NCBI RefSeq assembly: GCF_009720825.1
Contig: NZ_WNKY01000005.1
Location: forward strand, 124,001-188,000
DNA: 64,000 nt
Source of the DNA: Duganella radicis
GTDB taxonomy: Bacteria > Pseudomonadota > Gammaproteobacteria > Burkholderiales > Burkholderiaceae_D
Direction: 5' to 3'
Positions 1-9,491 of the stretch are shown piece by piece. The notes beneath the pieces were generated by a model. The model ran no database searches. It was not told where the DNA came from and saw only the letters and a list, made by a program, of their open reading frames with translations. Position 1 is the first letter of the stretch. Each line of letters starts with the position of its first letter. Both the position numbers and the translations under genes were made by a program.

Positions 1-1049
1 AGCTTACGGTCGATGCCATCCAGCCCTGCGGCGATCACGCCGGCCAGCGCGAGGTAGGGGTTGGCCGAACTATCGGGCAGGCGCCATTCGATACGCCCGT
101 GGACAGTGCGCGCGACCACTGTGCGATTGTTGTCGCCATGGCCGATAAACGCTGGCGCCCAACTGGTGCCGGACAACGATTGCCCGCACATCAGGCGCTT
201 GTACGAATTGACCGTCGGCGCGCACAGCGCCGTCAGCGCTGGTGCGTGATGCAGCAGGCCAGCCAGGAAATGGCTCACTGGCGCGCCCACCTCGTTGCCA
301 TTATCGTCCGCCAGCGACAGATGGAAATGCAGACCGCTGCCCGGCCGCTCGGCGAAGGGCTTGGGCATCATCGAGAACAGCATGCCCTCCTCCTCCGCGA
401 TGTGATGCGCGGCCATCTTGAACAGCATGAAATTGTCGGCCGCGCGCAGCGCATCGGCGTAGTGGTAGTTCACCTCGAACTGGCCAGTCGCGTCCTCGTG
501 GTCAATCTGGTAGACGCCGAGGCCGCATTCGTTGAGCGATGTGGTCAGCTTGTCGAGGAAGGCGCGCTGACGCAGCAGGCTTTTGGTGTCATAGGATGGT
601 TTCTCCAGCGTGTCGGCCGCTTCGGCATCGTAGCCGCAGGCGCTTTTTTGCAGCAGGAAGAACTCCGGCTCCAGGCCGGCATTCAACGTCCAGCCACGCG
701 CAGCGAGGCGAGCTACCTGTTTGCGCAGTACTTGACGCGGACAGGCATCGAATGGCTCGCCGGCGACGTGGCCATCCAGCACCACGCGCGCATAGCCGGG
801 CAGCCATGGCATGGGCTGCAAGGTGGTCAGGTCGGCACGGCCATAGTATTCTGAACGCGGTCCGTTGCGCGGCAAGCCGGTTCCCCAGATCGAGGGCCCG
901 GAGAAGCCCGCGCCCGGCGCGACGATATCGCCAAGATGCGCCAGCGGCACCAGCTTGCCCTTGGCAGCACCGTGGATGTCGGTGAATTGGGCGAAGACAT
1001 AGCGCACGCCTTGCGCCGCCAGCTCCGCTTTTAGCCTATCTGTATCCAT
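1..1049 (-). CDS. Type III glutamine synthetase family protein (GlnT-like), C-terminus cut by window edge
   Basis: About 349 N-terminal residues are present; the gene runs off the left edge. Translation begins MDTDRLKAELAAQGVRYVFA and contains the type III hallmarks FTDIHGAAKGKLVPL, a LEPEFFLL segment of the catalytic domain, FHLSL in the ATP/metal region and an NRT motif. The family adds ammonia or an amine to the gamma-carboxyl of glutamate; members near polyamine genes often make gamma-glutamyl amides. The ATG at 1047-1049 lies inside the 3' end of the aldehyde dehydrogenase gene (19-bp overlap) with no good ribosome binding site, so translation is probably coupled. It is the last visible gene of the puu operon. 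Exact substrate is inferred from context only. Confidence 0.82.
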   Translation of the reverse strand, partial: MDTDRLKAELAAQGVRYVFAQFTDIHGAAKGKLVPLAHLGDIVAPGAGFSGPSIWGTGLPRNGPRSEYYGRADLTTLQPMPWLPGYARVVLDGHVAGEPFDACPRQVLRKQVARLAARGWTLNAGLEPEFFLLQKSACGYDAEAADTLEKPSYDTKSLLRQRAFLDKLTTSLNECGLGVYQIDHEDATGQFEVNYHYADALRAADNFMLFKMAAHHIAEEEGMLFSMMPKPFAERPGSGLHFHLSLADDNGNEVGAPVSHFLAGLLHHAPALTALCAPTVNSYKRLMCGQSLSGTSWAPAFIGHGDNNRTVVARTVHGRIEWRLPDSSANPYLALAGVIAAGLDGIDRK

Positions 1050-2515
1050 GTAGTTTTCAATTCGGTGTATTTATCGAACGCGTGCAGCGACTTGTCGCGG
1101 CCATTGCCGGACTGTTTATAGCCGCCAAACGGCACCGTGATATCGTCGCCGTCGTACTGATTGACGTGCACCGTACCGGCTCTCAATGCGCGCGAGGTCT
1201 GGATCGCCTTGCTCAGATCCGCCGTCCACACGGCCGCGTGCAAGCCGTACTGCGTGGCGTTGGCCTGCCGCACCGCCTCCTGCACATCGGTAAAGCTCAG
1301 CACCGACAGCACCGGCCCGAAGATCTCTTCACGCGCGATGGTCATGTTGCTGTCCACCTGATCGAACAGCGTCGGCTCGACATAATAGCCGCCGGTTTCC
1401 GTGCGCGCCTGCTTGCCGCCCGCCAGCAAACGCGCGCCTCCGCTCTTGCCGGCTTCGATGTAGCCCATCACCGTCTTCAACTGCGTGGCGTCGACAATCG
1501 CGCCCATGACGGTGCTTTCGTCCAACGGATCGGCCGGCGCGTAATTCGGCACCAGCGCCAGCGCCTTCTCGACAAAGCGGTCCTTGATCGACGCCTCCAC
1601 GAATAGGCGCGAAGGTGCATTGCAGCTCTCACCTTGGTTGAAGAAAATGGAGCCGATCGCCGACTCCACCGCCGCATCCAGGTCCGGGCAATCCGCGCAC
1701 ACGATGTTGGCCGACTTGCCGCCCAGCTCCGTCCACGCCCGCTTGAGGTTCGATTGTCCCGCCATCTGCATGATCTGCTTGCCCACACGGGTGGAACCGG
1801 TAAAGCCGATGCAATCCACATCCATATGCAGCGCCAGCGCCGCCCCAGCCTCCGCGCCATAACCCGGCAGCACATTGAACACGCCCGATGGCACACCCGC
1901 TTCCAGCGCAAGCTCTGCCAGCCGCAGCGCCGTCAACGGCGATTTCTCGGACGGCTTGAGCACCACGCTGTTCCCGGCAGCCAGCGCGGGGGCGATCTTC
2001 CAGGCTGCCATCAGCATCGGATAATTCCACGGCACGATGGCCGCCACCACACCCACCGGCTCGCGCGTGATCAGCGCCAGGCTGTCGGCCGGCGTCGGCG
2101 CGATTTCATCGTAAATCTTGTCGATCGCCTCGCCATACCAGCGAATGCAATTGGATGCGCCGCCCACGTCCACCGTCTGGCTGTACTTGATCGGCTTGCC
2201 CATGTCCAGCGTCTCCAGCAACGCCAGCTCCTGGCCGTGCTTCTGCATCAAATCCGCAAACTTGATCAGCACGCGCTTGCGCTGCGCCGGTGACTTGCCC
2301 GCCCAGCGACGATCCTCGAACGCCGCGCGCGCCGCAGCGACAGCGATATCCACGTCAGCGCCATCACAACGCGCCACCATGCCCAGCGTGCGGCCGTCGA
2401 TAGGCGACAGATTCTCAAACTGCTGCCCGGATTTTGCCCATACCCGCTCACCGCCGATGAAGGCGCGGCCGTCCGCTTGCAGCGATGCGGCCTTGTCATA
2501 CCATGTCGTCATCAT
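1031..2515 (-). CDS. NAD(P)-dependent aldehyde dehydrogenase, PuuC/KauB-like
   Basis: A 494-residue, full-length aldehyde dehydrogenase. Visible motifs: VPWNYP around residue 171, the cofactor loop FTGSTRVGK at 238-246, the general-base glutamate in ELGGK (Glu263) and the catalytic cysteine in NQGESCNAP (Cys298). In this neighbourhood it should oxidise the aldehyde made by the upstream aminotransferase (gamma-glutamyl-gamma-aminobutyraldehyde or 4-aminobutanal) to the acid. It sits 7 bp behind the aminotransferase and overlaps the next synthetase gene. Two ATG codons occur in tandem at the start; either could be used. Family assignment is secure, substrate inferred. Confidence 0.9.
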   Translation of the reverse strand: MMTTWYDKAASLQADGRAFIGGERVWAKSGQQFENLSPIDGRTLGMVARCDGADVDIAVAAARAAFEDRRWAGKSPAQRKRVLIKFADLMQKHGQELALLETLDMGKPIKYSQTVDVGGASNCIRWYGEAIDKIYDEIAPTPADSLALITREPVGVVAAIVPWNYPMLMAAWKIAPALAAGNSVVLKPSEKSPLTALRLAELALEAGVPSGVFNVLPGYGAEAGAALALHMDVDCIGFTGSTRVGKQIMQMAGQSNLKRAWTELGGKSANIVCADCPDLDAAVESAIGSIFFNQGESCNAPSRLFVEASIKDRFVEKALALVPNYAPADPLDESTVMGAIVDATQLKTVMGYIEAGKSGGARLLAGGKQARTETGGYYVEPTLFDQVDSNMTIAREEIFGPVLSVLSFTDVQEAVRQANATQYGLHAAVWTADLSKAIQTSRALRAGTVHVNQYDGDDITVPFGGYKQSGNGRDKSLHAFDKYTELKTTWIQIG

Positions 2516-2522
2516 CTTCTCC

Positions 2523-3911
2523 TTACAGCCAGCCGCGTTCTTTCACATCGGCGTAGGTCAGATCGAGGCAGTGGCGGATCAGCGCCAGCATTTCATCGAT
2601 CTGCGCCGTGGTCAGCACCAGCGGTGGCGCGATGATCATGCGGTCGCCGACGGCGCGCATGATCATGCCGTTGTTGAACATATAGCCGCGACACACCATG
2701 CCGACAGCCAGCGATTCGTCGAACGCCACATTCTCATGCACCGTGGCGCCCTTGCTGCGCACCAGATTCAGGCCCGCCACAAAGCCGCAGCTATTGGCGT
2801 AGCCGACCAGCGGATGGTCCGCCAGCTCGGCAAAGCGCTTTTTCAGATATGGTCCGGTTTCCTGCGCCACGCGCTCGACCAGCTTTTCCTCTTCAATGAT
2901 ACGGATGTTTTCCAGCGCCGCCGCACACGCCACGGGATGGCCGGAATAGGTGAAGCCGTGATTAAACTCGCCACCCTGCTCGATCAACACCTTGGCCACG
3001 CGGTCGCCCACCAGCACGCCACCCAGCGGCACATAGCCCGAGGTCACGCCCTTGGCAAACGTGATCAGATCCGGCCTGATGCCGAACAGCTCTGACGCAA
3101 ACCAGCGCCCCAAACGTCCGAAGCCGCAGATCACCTCATCGGCAATCAGCAGGATGCCGTACTGGTCGCAGATGCGCTGTATCTCCGGCCAGTAAGTGGA
3201 TGGTGGAATAATCACACCGCCCGCGCCCTGTATCGGCTCGCCGATAAACGCAGCCACCTTCTCCGGCCCGACTTCCAGGATTTTCTTCTCCAGCCAGGAC
3301 GCGGCCTCGATGCCAAACGCCTCTTCCGTCATGCCCTTGCCAAACTGAAGATAGTTGGGCTGCTCGATATGCACCACGCCCGGAATCGGCAAGCCACCCT
3401 GCGCATGCATATCCTTCATGCCGCCCAGCGAAGCGCCGGCCATGGTGCTGCCATGGTAGGCATTGTGCCGGCTGATGATGGTGTGGCGCTCCTTGTAGCC
3501 CAACACGTCCCAATAACGGCGCACCATGCGCACATTGGTGTCGTTGCCTTCCGAGCCCGAACCGGTGAAGTAGACGTGATTAAACTGCGGTGGCGAAATC
3601 TGCACCAGCTTGGCCGCCAGCTGCACCGCCGGCACATTGGTGGTGTTGAAGAAGCTGTTATAAAACGGCAGCGTCTCCATCTGCTGATAAACCGCTTCCG
3701 AAATGCTGGTACGGCCGTAGCCCACGTTCACGCACCACAGGCCGGACATGCCGTCGATGATCTTGTTGCCCTCTGAGTCCCACAGATAAATGCCCTCGCC
3801 GCGCACCATCACGCGCGCGCCCTTCTGGCCCAGTGCCTTGTGGTCGGTGAACGGATGCATGTAGTGCGCCGTGTCTAGCTTCTGGATTTCGTTGGTATCG
3901 TAGTTGCTCAT
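2523..3911 (-). CDS. spuC: Class III aminotransferase, putrescine/polyamine:pyruvate type (SpuC-like)
   Basis: A 462-residue PLP enzyme of the omega-aminotransferase family. The cofactor aspartate is in LIADEVICGFGR (Asp258) and the Schiff-base lysine in ITFAKGVTSGY (Lys287); the substrate region GYGRTSISEAV and FTGSGSEGNDT are also intact. SpuC-type enzymes transfer the amino group of putrescine (or gamma-glutamylputrescine) to pyruvate, giving alanine and an aminoaldehyde that the following dehydrogenase can oxidise. It lies 9 bp behind puuA, within one operon. A related beta-alanine:pyruvate specificity cannot be excluded from sequence. Confidence 0.88.
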   Translation of the reverse strand: MSNYDTNEIQKLDTAHYMHPFTDHKALGQKGARVMVRGEGIYLWDSEGNKIIDGMSGLWCVNVGYGRTSISEAVYQQMETLPFYNSFFNTTNVPAVQLAAKLVQISPPQFNHVYFTGSGSEGNDTNVRMVRRYWDVLGYKERHTIISRHNAYHGSTMAGASLGGMKDMHAQGGLPIPGVVHIEQPNYLQFGKGMTEEAFGIEAASWLEKKILEVGPEKVAAFIGEPIQGAGGVIIPPSTYWPEIQRICDQYGILLIADEVICGFGRLGRWFASELFGIRPDLITFAKGVTSGYVPLGGVLVGDRVAKVLIEQGGEFNHGFTYSGHPVACAAALENIRIIEEEKLVERVAQETGPYLKKRFAELADHPLVGYANSCGFVAGLNLVRSKGATVHENVAFDESLAVGMVCRGYMFNNGMIMRAVGDRMIIAPPLVLTTAQIDEMLALIRHCLDLTYADVKERGWL

Positions 3912-3920
3912 GGCGGCTCC

Positions 3921-5291
3921 TTAAACGTGCAGCAGCAGGTGCTCGCGCTCCCACGGGCTGATAACGGTCATGAATTCCTGATGCTCCAGATCCTTGATAG
4001 CCGCGTAGACATCGATGAAACGGTCGCCCAGCACCGTGCGCAGCTTGTCCTCGGCACGCAGCAGTTGCAGCGCTTGCGGCAAGCCTTGCGGCAGCTCGAT
4101 CTTCAAATCGTAGGCGCTGTCCACCGTCATCGGCGTTGGTTCCACCTGATCGATCATGCCGAGGTAACCGCAGGCCAGCGTCACCGCCAAAGCCAGATAC
4201 GGATTGGCGTCCGCACCGATAATGCGGTTCTCCACGCGGCGGTCCTGCACGCCGGATTCCGGCACGCGGAAGCCCACGGTGCGGTTGTCCATGCCCCACT
4301 GGATATTGATCGGCGCCGCCGTGTGACGCACGATACGGCGGTAGGAGTTCACATACGGCGCCACGATCGCCATCGCCGACGGCATGTAGCGCTGCAAGCC
4401 GCCGATGTAGTACTTGAACAGCGGCGAGGCCGAACCATCCTCTGAGCTGAAGATGTTCCTGCCGGTCTTGGCGTCCACCACGCTCTGGTGCACGTGCATG
4501 GCCGATCCGGGCTCGCCCGCCATCGGCTTGGCCATGAAGGTGGCGTACATATCGTGCTTGAGCGCCGCTTCACGCAAGGTGCGCTTGAAGAAGAACACCT
4601 TGTCGCCCAAGCCTAGCGGATCGCCATGCAGGAAGTTGATCTCCATCTGGCCAGCGCCGATTTCGTGAATCAGCGTGTCCACATCCAGATTCATCATGTC
4701 GCAGTAGTCGTAAATGTCTTCGAACAGCGGATCGAATTCATTCACGGCGTCGATGCTGTAGACCTGACGGCTGGTTTCGGCGCGGCCGCTGCGGCCAATC
4801 GGCGGTTTCAAAGGCAGGTCAGGATCGCTGTTCTTGGCGGTCAGGTAGAACTCCAGTTCCGGTGCCACTACTGGCTTCCAGCCTTTGTCCTCGTACAGTT
4901 TCAGCACGCGGCGCAGCACCGAGCGCGGGGCGAAATCGACCAGACGGCCGTCGGCGAAGTAGCAGTCATGGATTACTTGCGCGGTGGGATCGGTAGCCCA
5001 CGGCACCATGGTGATGGTGGTCGGATCGGCCTTCAGGATCATGTCGCGGTCGGTGCTGGAAATGGCGCGGTCGTAGCCTGCGTCCTCGGTCGGATAGTTG
5101 CCGGTCACGGTCATGCCCAACACCGCTTCCGGAATGCGCATGCCGCGCTCCTGCGTGAATTTGCCGCGTGGGAGGATCTTCCCGCGCGCCACGCCGGTCA
5201 GGTCGGGCACCAGGCATTCAATTTCCGTGACGTGCTTCTCGTTCAGCCACAGGTCCATATCGGTGTAGGTAAAGTTTTCGCGAATTGCCAT
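3921..5291 (-). CDS. puuA: Gamma-glutamylputrescine synthetase (PuuA/SpuI-like glutamine synthetase), copy 1
   Basis: A 456-residue member of the glutamine synthetase superfamily. The N-terminal beta-grasp part carries LVPDLTGVARGKILP; the catalytic part shows ELEFYL, AGQMEINF, PGSAMHVHQS (ATP/metal-binding His) and MDNRTVGFRVP. PuuA-type enzymes ligate glutamate to putrescine with ATP, the first step of the glutamylated putrescine pathway. It is 18 bp behind puuD and 9 bp before the aminotransferase. A very similar 456-residue copy lies at 11589-12959, pointing to duplication. Confidence in the family is high; substrate is inferred from the operon. Confidence 0.9.
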   Translation of the reverse strand: MAIRENFTYTDMDLWLNEKHVTEIECLVPDLTGVARGKILPRGKFTQERGMRIPEAVLGMTVTGNYPTEDAGYDRAISSTDRDMILKADPTTITMVPWATDPTAQVIHDCYFADGRLVDFAPRSVLRRVLKLYEDKGWKPVVAPELEFYLTAKNSDPDLPLKPPIGRSGRAETSRQVYSIDAVNEFDPLFEDIYDYCDMMNLDVDTLIHEIGAGQMEINFLHGDPLGLGDKVFFFKRTLREAALKHDMYATFMAKPMAGEPGSAMHVHQSVVDAKTGRNIFSSEDGSASPLFKYYIGGLQRYMPSAMAIVAPYVNSYRRIVRHTAAPINIQWGMDNRTVGFRVPESGVQDRRVENRIIGADANPYLALAVTLACGYLGMIDQVEPTPMTVDSAYDLKIELPQGLPQALQLLRAEDKLRTVLGDRFIDVYAAIKDLEHQEFMTVISPWEREHLLLHV

Positions 5292-5309
5292 TTGCTTCTC
5301 TCATTGTTG

Positions 5310-6074
5310 TTATCGGGCGGCCTTGTAGGCGCGGCAGGCGTCGCCGAAGGCTCTGAATAATTTGACGGAGTCCGGATTCTCGGAAAAACGCCACTCCGGG
5401 TGCCACTGTACTGCGAGCGTGAATCCCTTGGCGTCCGCCACGCGATAGGCCTCCACCAGTTCATCGTCAGCGCGCGCCTCCGCTGCGAGGCCAGGGGCCA
5501 GCTGCTTGATGCCTTGCCCGTGCAACGAATTGACCATGATCTCGGCGGCTCCGTCGAGGATCTGCGCCATGCGCCCTCCAGGGTCCAGCAGCACGCGGTG
5601 CGATGGCGCATATTGCCGGTCCAGTGTGTGTTCCTTGTTCTCGCGATGGTCGGCCATGCCTGGCACGCGGTGCACCGCTTGATGCAGCGTGCCGCCGAGG
5701 GCCACGTTCACTTCCTGGAAGCCGCGGCAGATCGCCAGCAACGGGATGCCGCGCTTGATGGCGGCAAGGATCAACGGCAGTGTGGTGGCGTCGCGCGCCG
5801 CGTCCTGCGGCAGGGACGGGTCCAGCACTTCCTCGCCATACAGGCTGGCGTGGACGTTGGATGGTGATCCGGTCAGCATCACGCCGTCGGCCAATGCCAG
5901 CAGCGCTTCAAAGTCGGTGGCCGCGCCGAGCGCCGGCACGATCAATGGCGTGCAGCGCGCGCCGTCGGCCACCGCTGCCACGTATTTGAGCTGCGCGGTG
6001 TGATATGGGTGCGCGCCGATCTGATTGACGCACGCAGGAACCAAAACGACAGGGCTACGCATAGAAGCTTTCAT
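5310..6074 (-). CDS. puuD: Gamma-glutamyl-gamma-aminobutyrate hydrolase (PuuD-like class I amidotransferase)
   Basis: A 254-residue class I glutamine-amidotransferase/C26 peptidase fold. The nucleophile elbow is LLAICRGFQEV (Cys116), and the His-Glu pair is in QWHPEW (His225, Glu227), so the triad is complete. PuuD hydrolyses gamma-glutamyl-GABA to glutamate and GABA, the last step of the pathway encoded by the genes behind it. It is the first gene of the operon and diverges from the MocR-type regulator. Another in-frame ATG four codons into the protein is an alternative start. Confidence 0.88.
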   Translation of the reverse strand: MKASMRSPVVLVPACVNQIGAHPYHTAQLKYVAAVADGARCTPLIVPALGAATDFEALLALADGVMLTGSPSNVHASLYGEEVLDPSLPQDAARDATTLPLILAAIKRGIPLLAICRGFQEVNVALGGTLHQAVHRVPGMADHRENKEHTLDRQYAPSHRVLLDPGGRMAQILDGAAEIMVNSLHGQGIKQLAPGLAAEARADDELVEAYRVADAKGFTLAVQWHPEWRFSENPDSVKLFRAFGDACRAYKAAR

Positions 6075-6133
6075 CTATTTGATTTAACTAAATGATATGC
6101 CTATTTTGGTATTATTGTGAGCGCCACTTTTTA
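6075..6133. promoter_or_regulatory. Divergent promoter region between puuD operon and mocR-type regulator
   Basis: This short AT-rich stretch separates the puuD start from the chosen start of the regulator and must hold both promoters. It contains runs such as TTTGATTTAAC and TTGGTATTATTGTG that could supply promoter boxes or the direct-repeat operators used by MocR proteins, but no box pair is convincing enough to assign. The divergent layout is typical for a MocR regulator and its target operon. Confidence 0.5.
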
Positions 6134-7696
6134 ATGTTTGATAGAACCACTTTCCAGATGTCCCCGACTTCCGACCTGCTGGCCGCCGCGCTGGCGCAAT
6201 CCGGCTTTCATCCCCGTCTTCCCCAGCAGCGCAGACTGTACGAGGCCGCCAAGGCCGCGATCCATCAGCAGCGGCTGGGCGCGGGGAGCAAACTGCCGTC
6301 CAGCCGTGATCTGGCGCGGGATCTGGGCATTGCACGCAATACGGTGATCGCCGCGTTTGAGCAGCTTGCAGCGGAAGGTTATGTGGTCAGCGCGAAGGGT
6401 AGCGGCACTTACGTCGCCGATTTGCAGGCCCACAGCGCTTCCATGCGGGGTGTTGGCGCCGTGCCACAGGGGAGGTCCGCCGCGCGCGGGGGAAGCACCC
6501 ACGGCGCCATGGCGAGCGGCGCGACGGCGACCATCGCACGGCCTGTGCGCCTCTCGCGGCGCGGGCAGGAACTGTCGGCTGCGGCCGGGCCGCAGTTCGA
6601 GATTCAACCGTTCGCGCCGGGCGAGCCGGATTTCTCGTCGTTTCCGTTCAAGCTGTGGCAGCGGCTGCAAAACCGCATCTGGCGCGAGGCGCGCAACGAT
6701 TTGCTGGACTACGGCCAGTCCGGCGGCCATCTGCCGCTGCGGCAGGCCATCACAGAGTACCTGCGCATCTCGCGTTCCGTGAAAGTGGAAGTCGATCAGG
6801 TGCTGATCACCGCCGGCACACAGCAATCGCTGGACCTGTGCGCCCAGTTGCTGGCCGATGCCGGCGACACCGCATGGGTGGAAGATCCGTGCTACTGGGG
6901 AGCGCGGCGAGTATTCAACGCGCGCGAGTTGAAACTGCGCCCGATCACCGTCGACAGCGACGGCATGGCGCTGGACGAAACCGATCTCGCCACCAAGCCA
7001 CGTCTGATCTATGTGACGCCATCGCACCAGTACCCGACCGGCGCGGTGATGAGCCTCGCCCGCCGCCGCGACCTGCTGGACGTCGCCGTGCGCAAGGACG
7101 CCTGGATACTGGAAGACGACTACGACAGCGAATTCCGCTACACCGGCCGTCCGCTGGCCGCGCTGCAAGGCCTCGACACCGACGACCGCGTGCTGTACAT
7201 GGGCACCTTCTCGAAAGTGCTCTACCCCGGCATCAAGGTTGGCTACCTTGTCGTGCCGCCGGCGCTGATCCCAGCCTTCCGCAGCGCGCTGTACGACTTG
7301 CAGCGCCCCGGCCAGCTGACCGTGCAAGCCACGCTGGCGGACTTCATCACGCTGGGCCACTTCACCACCCACGTGCGCAAGATCCGCCAGACCTACGGCG
7401 CGCGCCGCGAACTGCTGCGCCACATGCTGGCGCAGCAACTGCCGCTCAACGTCAGCATCTCGAAAGAGGAATCCGGACTGCATCTTGTGGTTGAACTACC
7501 GGACAGCGTAGACGACGTGGCGCTGGCGCAGCGCGCCGCAACGCTGGGCATCTCGGTCAAGGCGCTGTCCACCTACTACCTCAAGCCGCAAGTGCGGCGC
7601 GGCCTGCTGGTCGGCTATGCCTACTGCACGCCCGAGCAAATCACCGACTACGGCCGCCAGCTAGGCGCGTTGATCGCAGCAGAGGTGGCGGCATGA
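6134..7696 (+). CDS. MocR-type GntR/aminotransferase-fold transcriptional regulator
   Basis: About 520 residues from the ATG at 6134. The N-terminal winged helix (LPSSRDLARDLGIARNTVIA within the first 90 residues) is followed by a class I aminotransferase-like domain whose PLP lysine is in GTFSKVLYPGIK (Lys361). Such regulators bind PLP and often a PLP-linked effector such as GABA. Divergence from the putrescine/GABA operon suggests that it controls it. The longest frame begins at 6092, but MICLFWYYC would be an odd N-terminus; 6158 (MSPTSDLL) is another possible start. The gene overlaps the following MFS gene by ATGA. Confidence 0.87.
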   Translation: MFDRTTFQMSPTSDLLAAALAQSGFHPRLPQQRRLYEAAKAAIHQQRLGAGSKLPSSRDLARDLGIARNTVIAAFEQLAAEGYVVSAKGSGTYVADLQAHSASMRGVGAVPQGRSAARGGSTHGAMASGATATIARPVRLSRRGQELSAAAGPQFEIQPFAPGEPDFSSFPFKLWQRLQNRIWREARNDLLDYGQSGGHLPLRQAITEYLRISRSVKVEVDQVLITAGTQQSLDLCAQLLADAGDTAWVEDPCYWGARRVFNARELKLRPITVDSDGMALDETDLATKPRLIYVTPSHQYPTGAVMSLARRRDLLDVAVRKDAWILEDDYDSEFRYTGRPLAALQGLDTDDRVLYMGTFSKVLYPGIKVGYLVVPPALIPAFRSALYDLQRPGQLTVQATLADFITLGHFTTHVRKIRQTYGARRELLRHMLAQQLPLNVSISKEESGLHLVVELPDSVDDVALAQRAATLGISVKALSTYYLKPQVRRGLLVGYAYCTPEQITDYGRQLGALIAAEVAA

Positions 7697-8658
7697 AGAA
7701 CATGCCATGGCGCGACTTTGCCGCCTTGGTAGCCAGCATCGGCGTGGTCGGCCTCGGGCTCGGCGCGACGATTCCTTTAACCGCGCTGTCGCTCGACCAG
7801 CGCGGCGTCGGCTCCGGCGTGATTGGCGTGATCACCGCCATCAGCGCATTCGGGATTCTGGGGGCGGCGCCGTTCGTCTCACGCTGGGTAGCGGGGCACG
7901 GCCCACGCGGCTGCATGATCGGCGCGATCGTAGCGGCGGCGCTCTCCACCGCGCTGATGGAAACCACGGACAGCTTGTGGGCATGGGGCGCGCTGCGTTT
8001 TGCGTTTGGTGCGGCGATGGGCGTGCTGTTCACGATAGGTGAGGCATGGGTCAACAATCTGGCGCCGGAGAATTCACGCGGGCGGGTGGTGGCGATCTAC
8101 ACGACGGCCTTCACGCTGTTCCAGATGATCGGCCCTGCGCTGGTGGCGGCATTCGCGGGAAAAGTGGCCCTGCCGTTCGCTGCATGCGGCGCGTTGTTCC
8201 TGCTCGCGCTGCCCGGCATGCTGCTGATCTCCGGCGGGCTGTCGGCCACCGTGGTGCTGGTGGGCGACACCGCGTTGCAATTCGCCTTCGGCTGGCTGGC
8301 CGACCATGTGGGACGGCGCAAAGTACACATCGGCTGTGGCGTAGCCGTGTGCGTGCTGCTGCCGATACTACCGTTTGCGGCGGGCACGCCCTGGCTGTGG
8401 TGGACATTGTTGCTGGTACTGGGCGCGGTGGCGGGGGCGATCTACATGCTGTCGCTGGTGGCGTGCGGCGAGCGCTTCGAAGGCCAGTCGCTGGTCGCGG
8501 CCAGCGCGGTAGTCAACGCCAGCTGGGGCATCACCAGCGCCGGCGGACCATTGGTGACGGGAGTCCTGATGCAAACGGCCGGCGTGAATGCACTGCCGGC
8601 CGTTCTGTGGGCAGGCGCCGCGATCTTCATCGCCAGCGCCGCATGGGACAGGGATTAG
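7693..8658 (+). CDS. MFS transporter (YcaD-like), apparently lacking TM7
   Basis: The 321-residue product is short for an MFS protein (usually about 380-400). Hydrophobic segments 1-6 are recognisable up to LPGMLLISGG near residue 185. The sequence then goes directly to a segment ending FGWLADHVGRRK, which is the loop motif normally found after TM8. TM7 and the central cytoplasmic loop, roughly 60-75 residues, seem absent without loss of frame. It follows the regulator by a 4-bp overlap and converges on potI with a 4-bp overlap. It may be non-functional. The substrate is unknown; the neighbourhood suggests an amine or related metabolite. Confidence 0.75.
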   Translation: MKNMPWRDFAALVASIGVVGLGLGATIPLTALSLDQRGVGSGVIGVITAISAFGILGAAPFVSRWVAGHGPRGCMIGAIVAAALSTALMETTDSLWAWGALRFAFGAAMGVLFTIGEAWVNNLAPENSRGRVVAIYTTAFTLFQMIGPALVAAFAGKVALPFAACGALFLLALPGMLLISGGLSATVVLVGDTALQFAFGWLADHVGRRKVHIGCGVAVCVLLPILPFAAGTPWLWWTLLLVLGAVAGAIYMLSLVACGERFEGQSLVAASAVVNASWGITSAGGPLVTGVLMQTAGVNALPAVLWAGAAIFIASAAWDRD

Positions 8659-9491
8659 CCTTTGGCCGCAGCCGCCAGCTGTTTCGAGCGCAGACGCTCG
8701 GCGCGGGCGATGTAGAGGCTGGAGGCGATCACGCCAATCGACACCACCAGAATCGTCAGCGCCGCTACCGCATTCACGCGTGGATCGAGGCCCAGGCGGG
8801 CGCGCGAGAAAATCACAATCGGCATGGTCGATGAGCCGGGGCCGGACAGGAAGGCCGACAGCACCACGTCGTCCAGCGACAGCGTGAACGTCAACAGCCA
8901 GGCGGAGCCCAAGGCCTGTTTGATGTTCGGCAGCGTCACCAGGAAGAACACCTGGAACGGGCGACAGCCCAGATCCATGGCTGCTTCTTCCAGCGACTTG
9001 TTCATTTCCTGCAAACGCGATTGCACCACCACCGTCGCATAGGCCATGCCCAGCAAGGTGTGGCCCAGCCAGATGGTGACCAGGCCGCGTTCCGGGAAAC
9101 CGAACATTTTCTGCACCGATACCAGCATCAGCAGCAGCGACAGGCCGATGATCACCTCCGGCATCACCAGTGGCGCGCTCACCATGCCGGTGAACAGAGT
9201 GCGGCCGGCGAAACGCTGGTAGCGGTCCAGCACAAACGCCGCGAACGTCCCGAGAATCACCGAGCCGCAAGCCGTCAGCAGCGCGATGCGCAGCGACAGT
9301 CCGAAGCCGCTGATGATCTCCTGATCGTTCAGCAGCGCCGCATACCATTGCAGCGAGAAACCGCTCCACACCATATCCTGGCGCGAGCTGTTAAACGAGA
9401 ACACCACCAACACCACGATCGGGATGTACAGGAACAGATAACCGAGCGACAGCCAGCCGCGCCCGAACCAGCGATGCAGGAACTGCGTCAT
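8655..9491 (-). CDS. potI: Polyamine ABC transporter permease (PotI-like)
   Basis: A 278-residue membrane protein with about six helices and the inner-membrane coupling motif EEAAMDLGCRPFQVFFLVTLP in its C-terminal half, typical of ABC importer permeases. It overlaps potH by ATGA and completes the potGHI set, so it should form the translocation pore with PotH for putrescine/spermidine uptake energised by PotG. The dedicated binding protein PotF is not encoded nearby. Confidence 0.88.
   Translation of the reverse strand: MTQFLHRWFGRGWLSLGYLFLYIPIVVLVVFSFNSSRQDMVWSGFSLQWYAALLNDQEIISGFGLSLRIALLTACGSVILGTFAAFVLDRYQRFAGRTLFTGMVSAPLVMPEVIIGLSLLLMLVSVQKMFGFPERGLVTIWLGHTLLGMAYATVVVQSRLQEMNKSLEEAAMDLGCRPFQVFFLVTLPNIKQALGSAWLLTFTLSLDDVVLSAFLSGPGSSTMPIVIFSRARLGLDPRVNAVAALTILVVSIGVIASSLYIARAERLRSKQLAAAAKG

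Noticed and set aside
99..854. Long open frames on the plus strand opposite the minus-strand genes of 0-50 kb
   Set aside because: They are antisense shadows caused by high GC at third positions; the products are rich in Arg, His, Gln and Ala without any domain, while the opposite strand encodes recognisable proteins.
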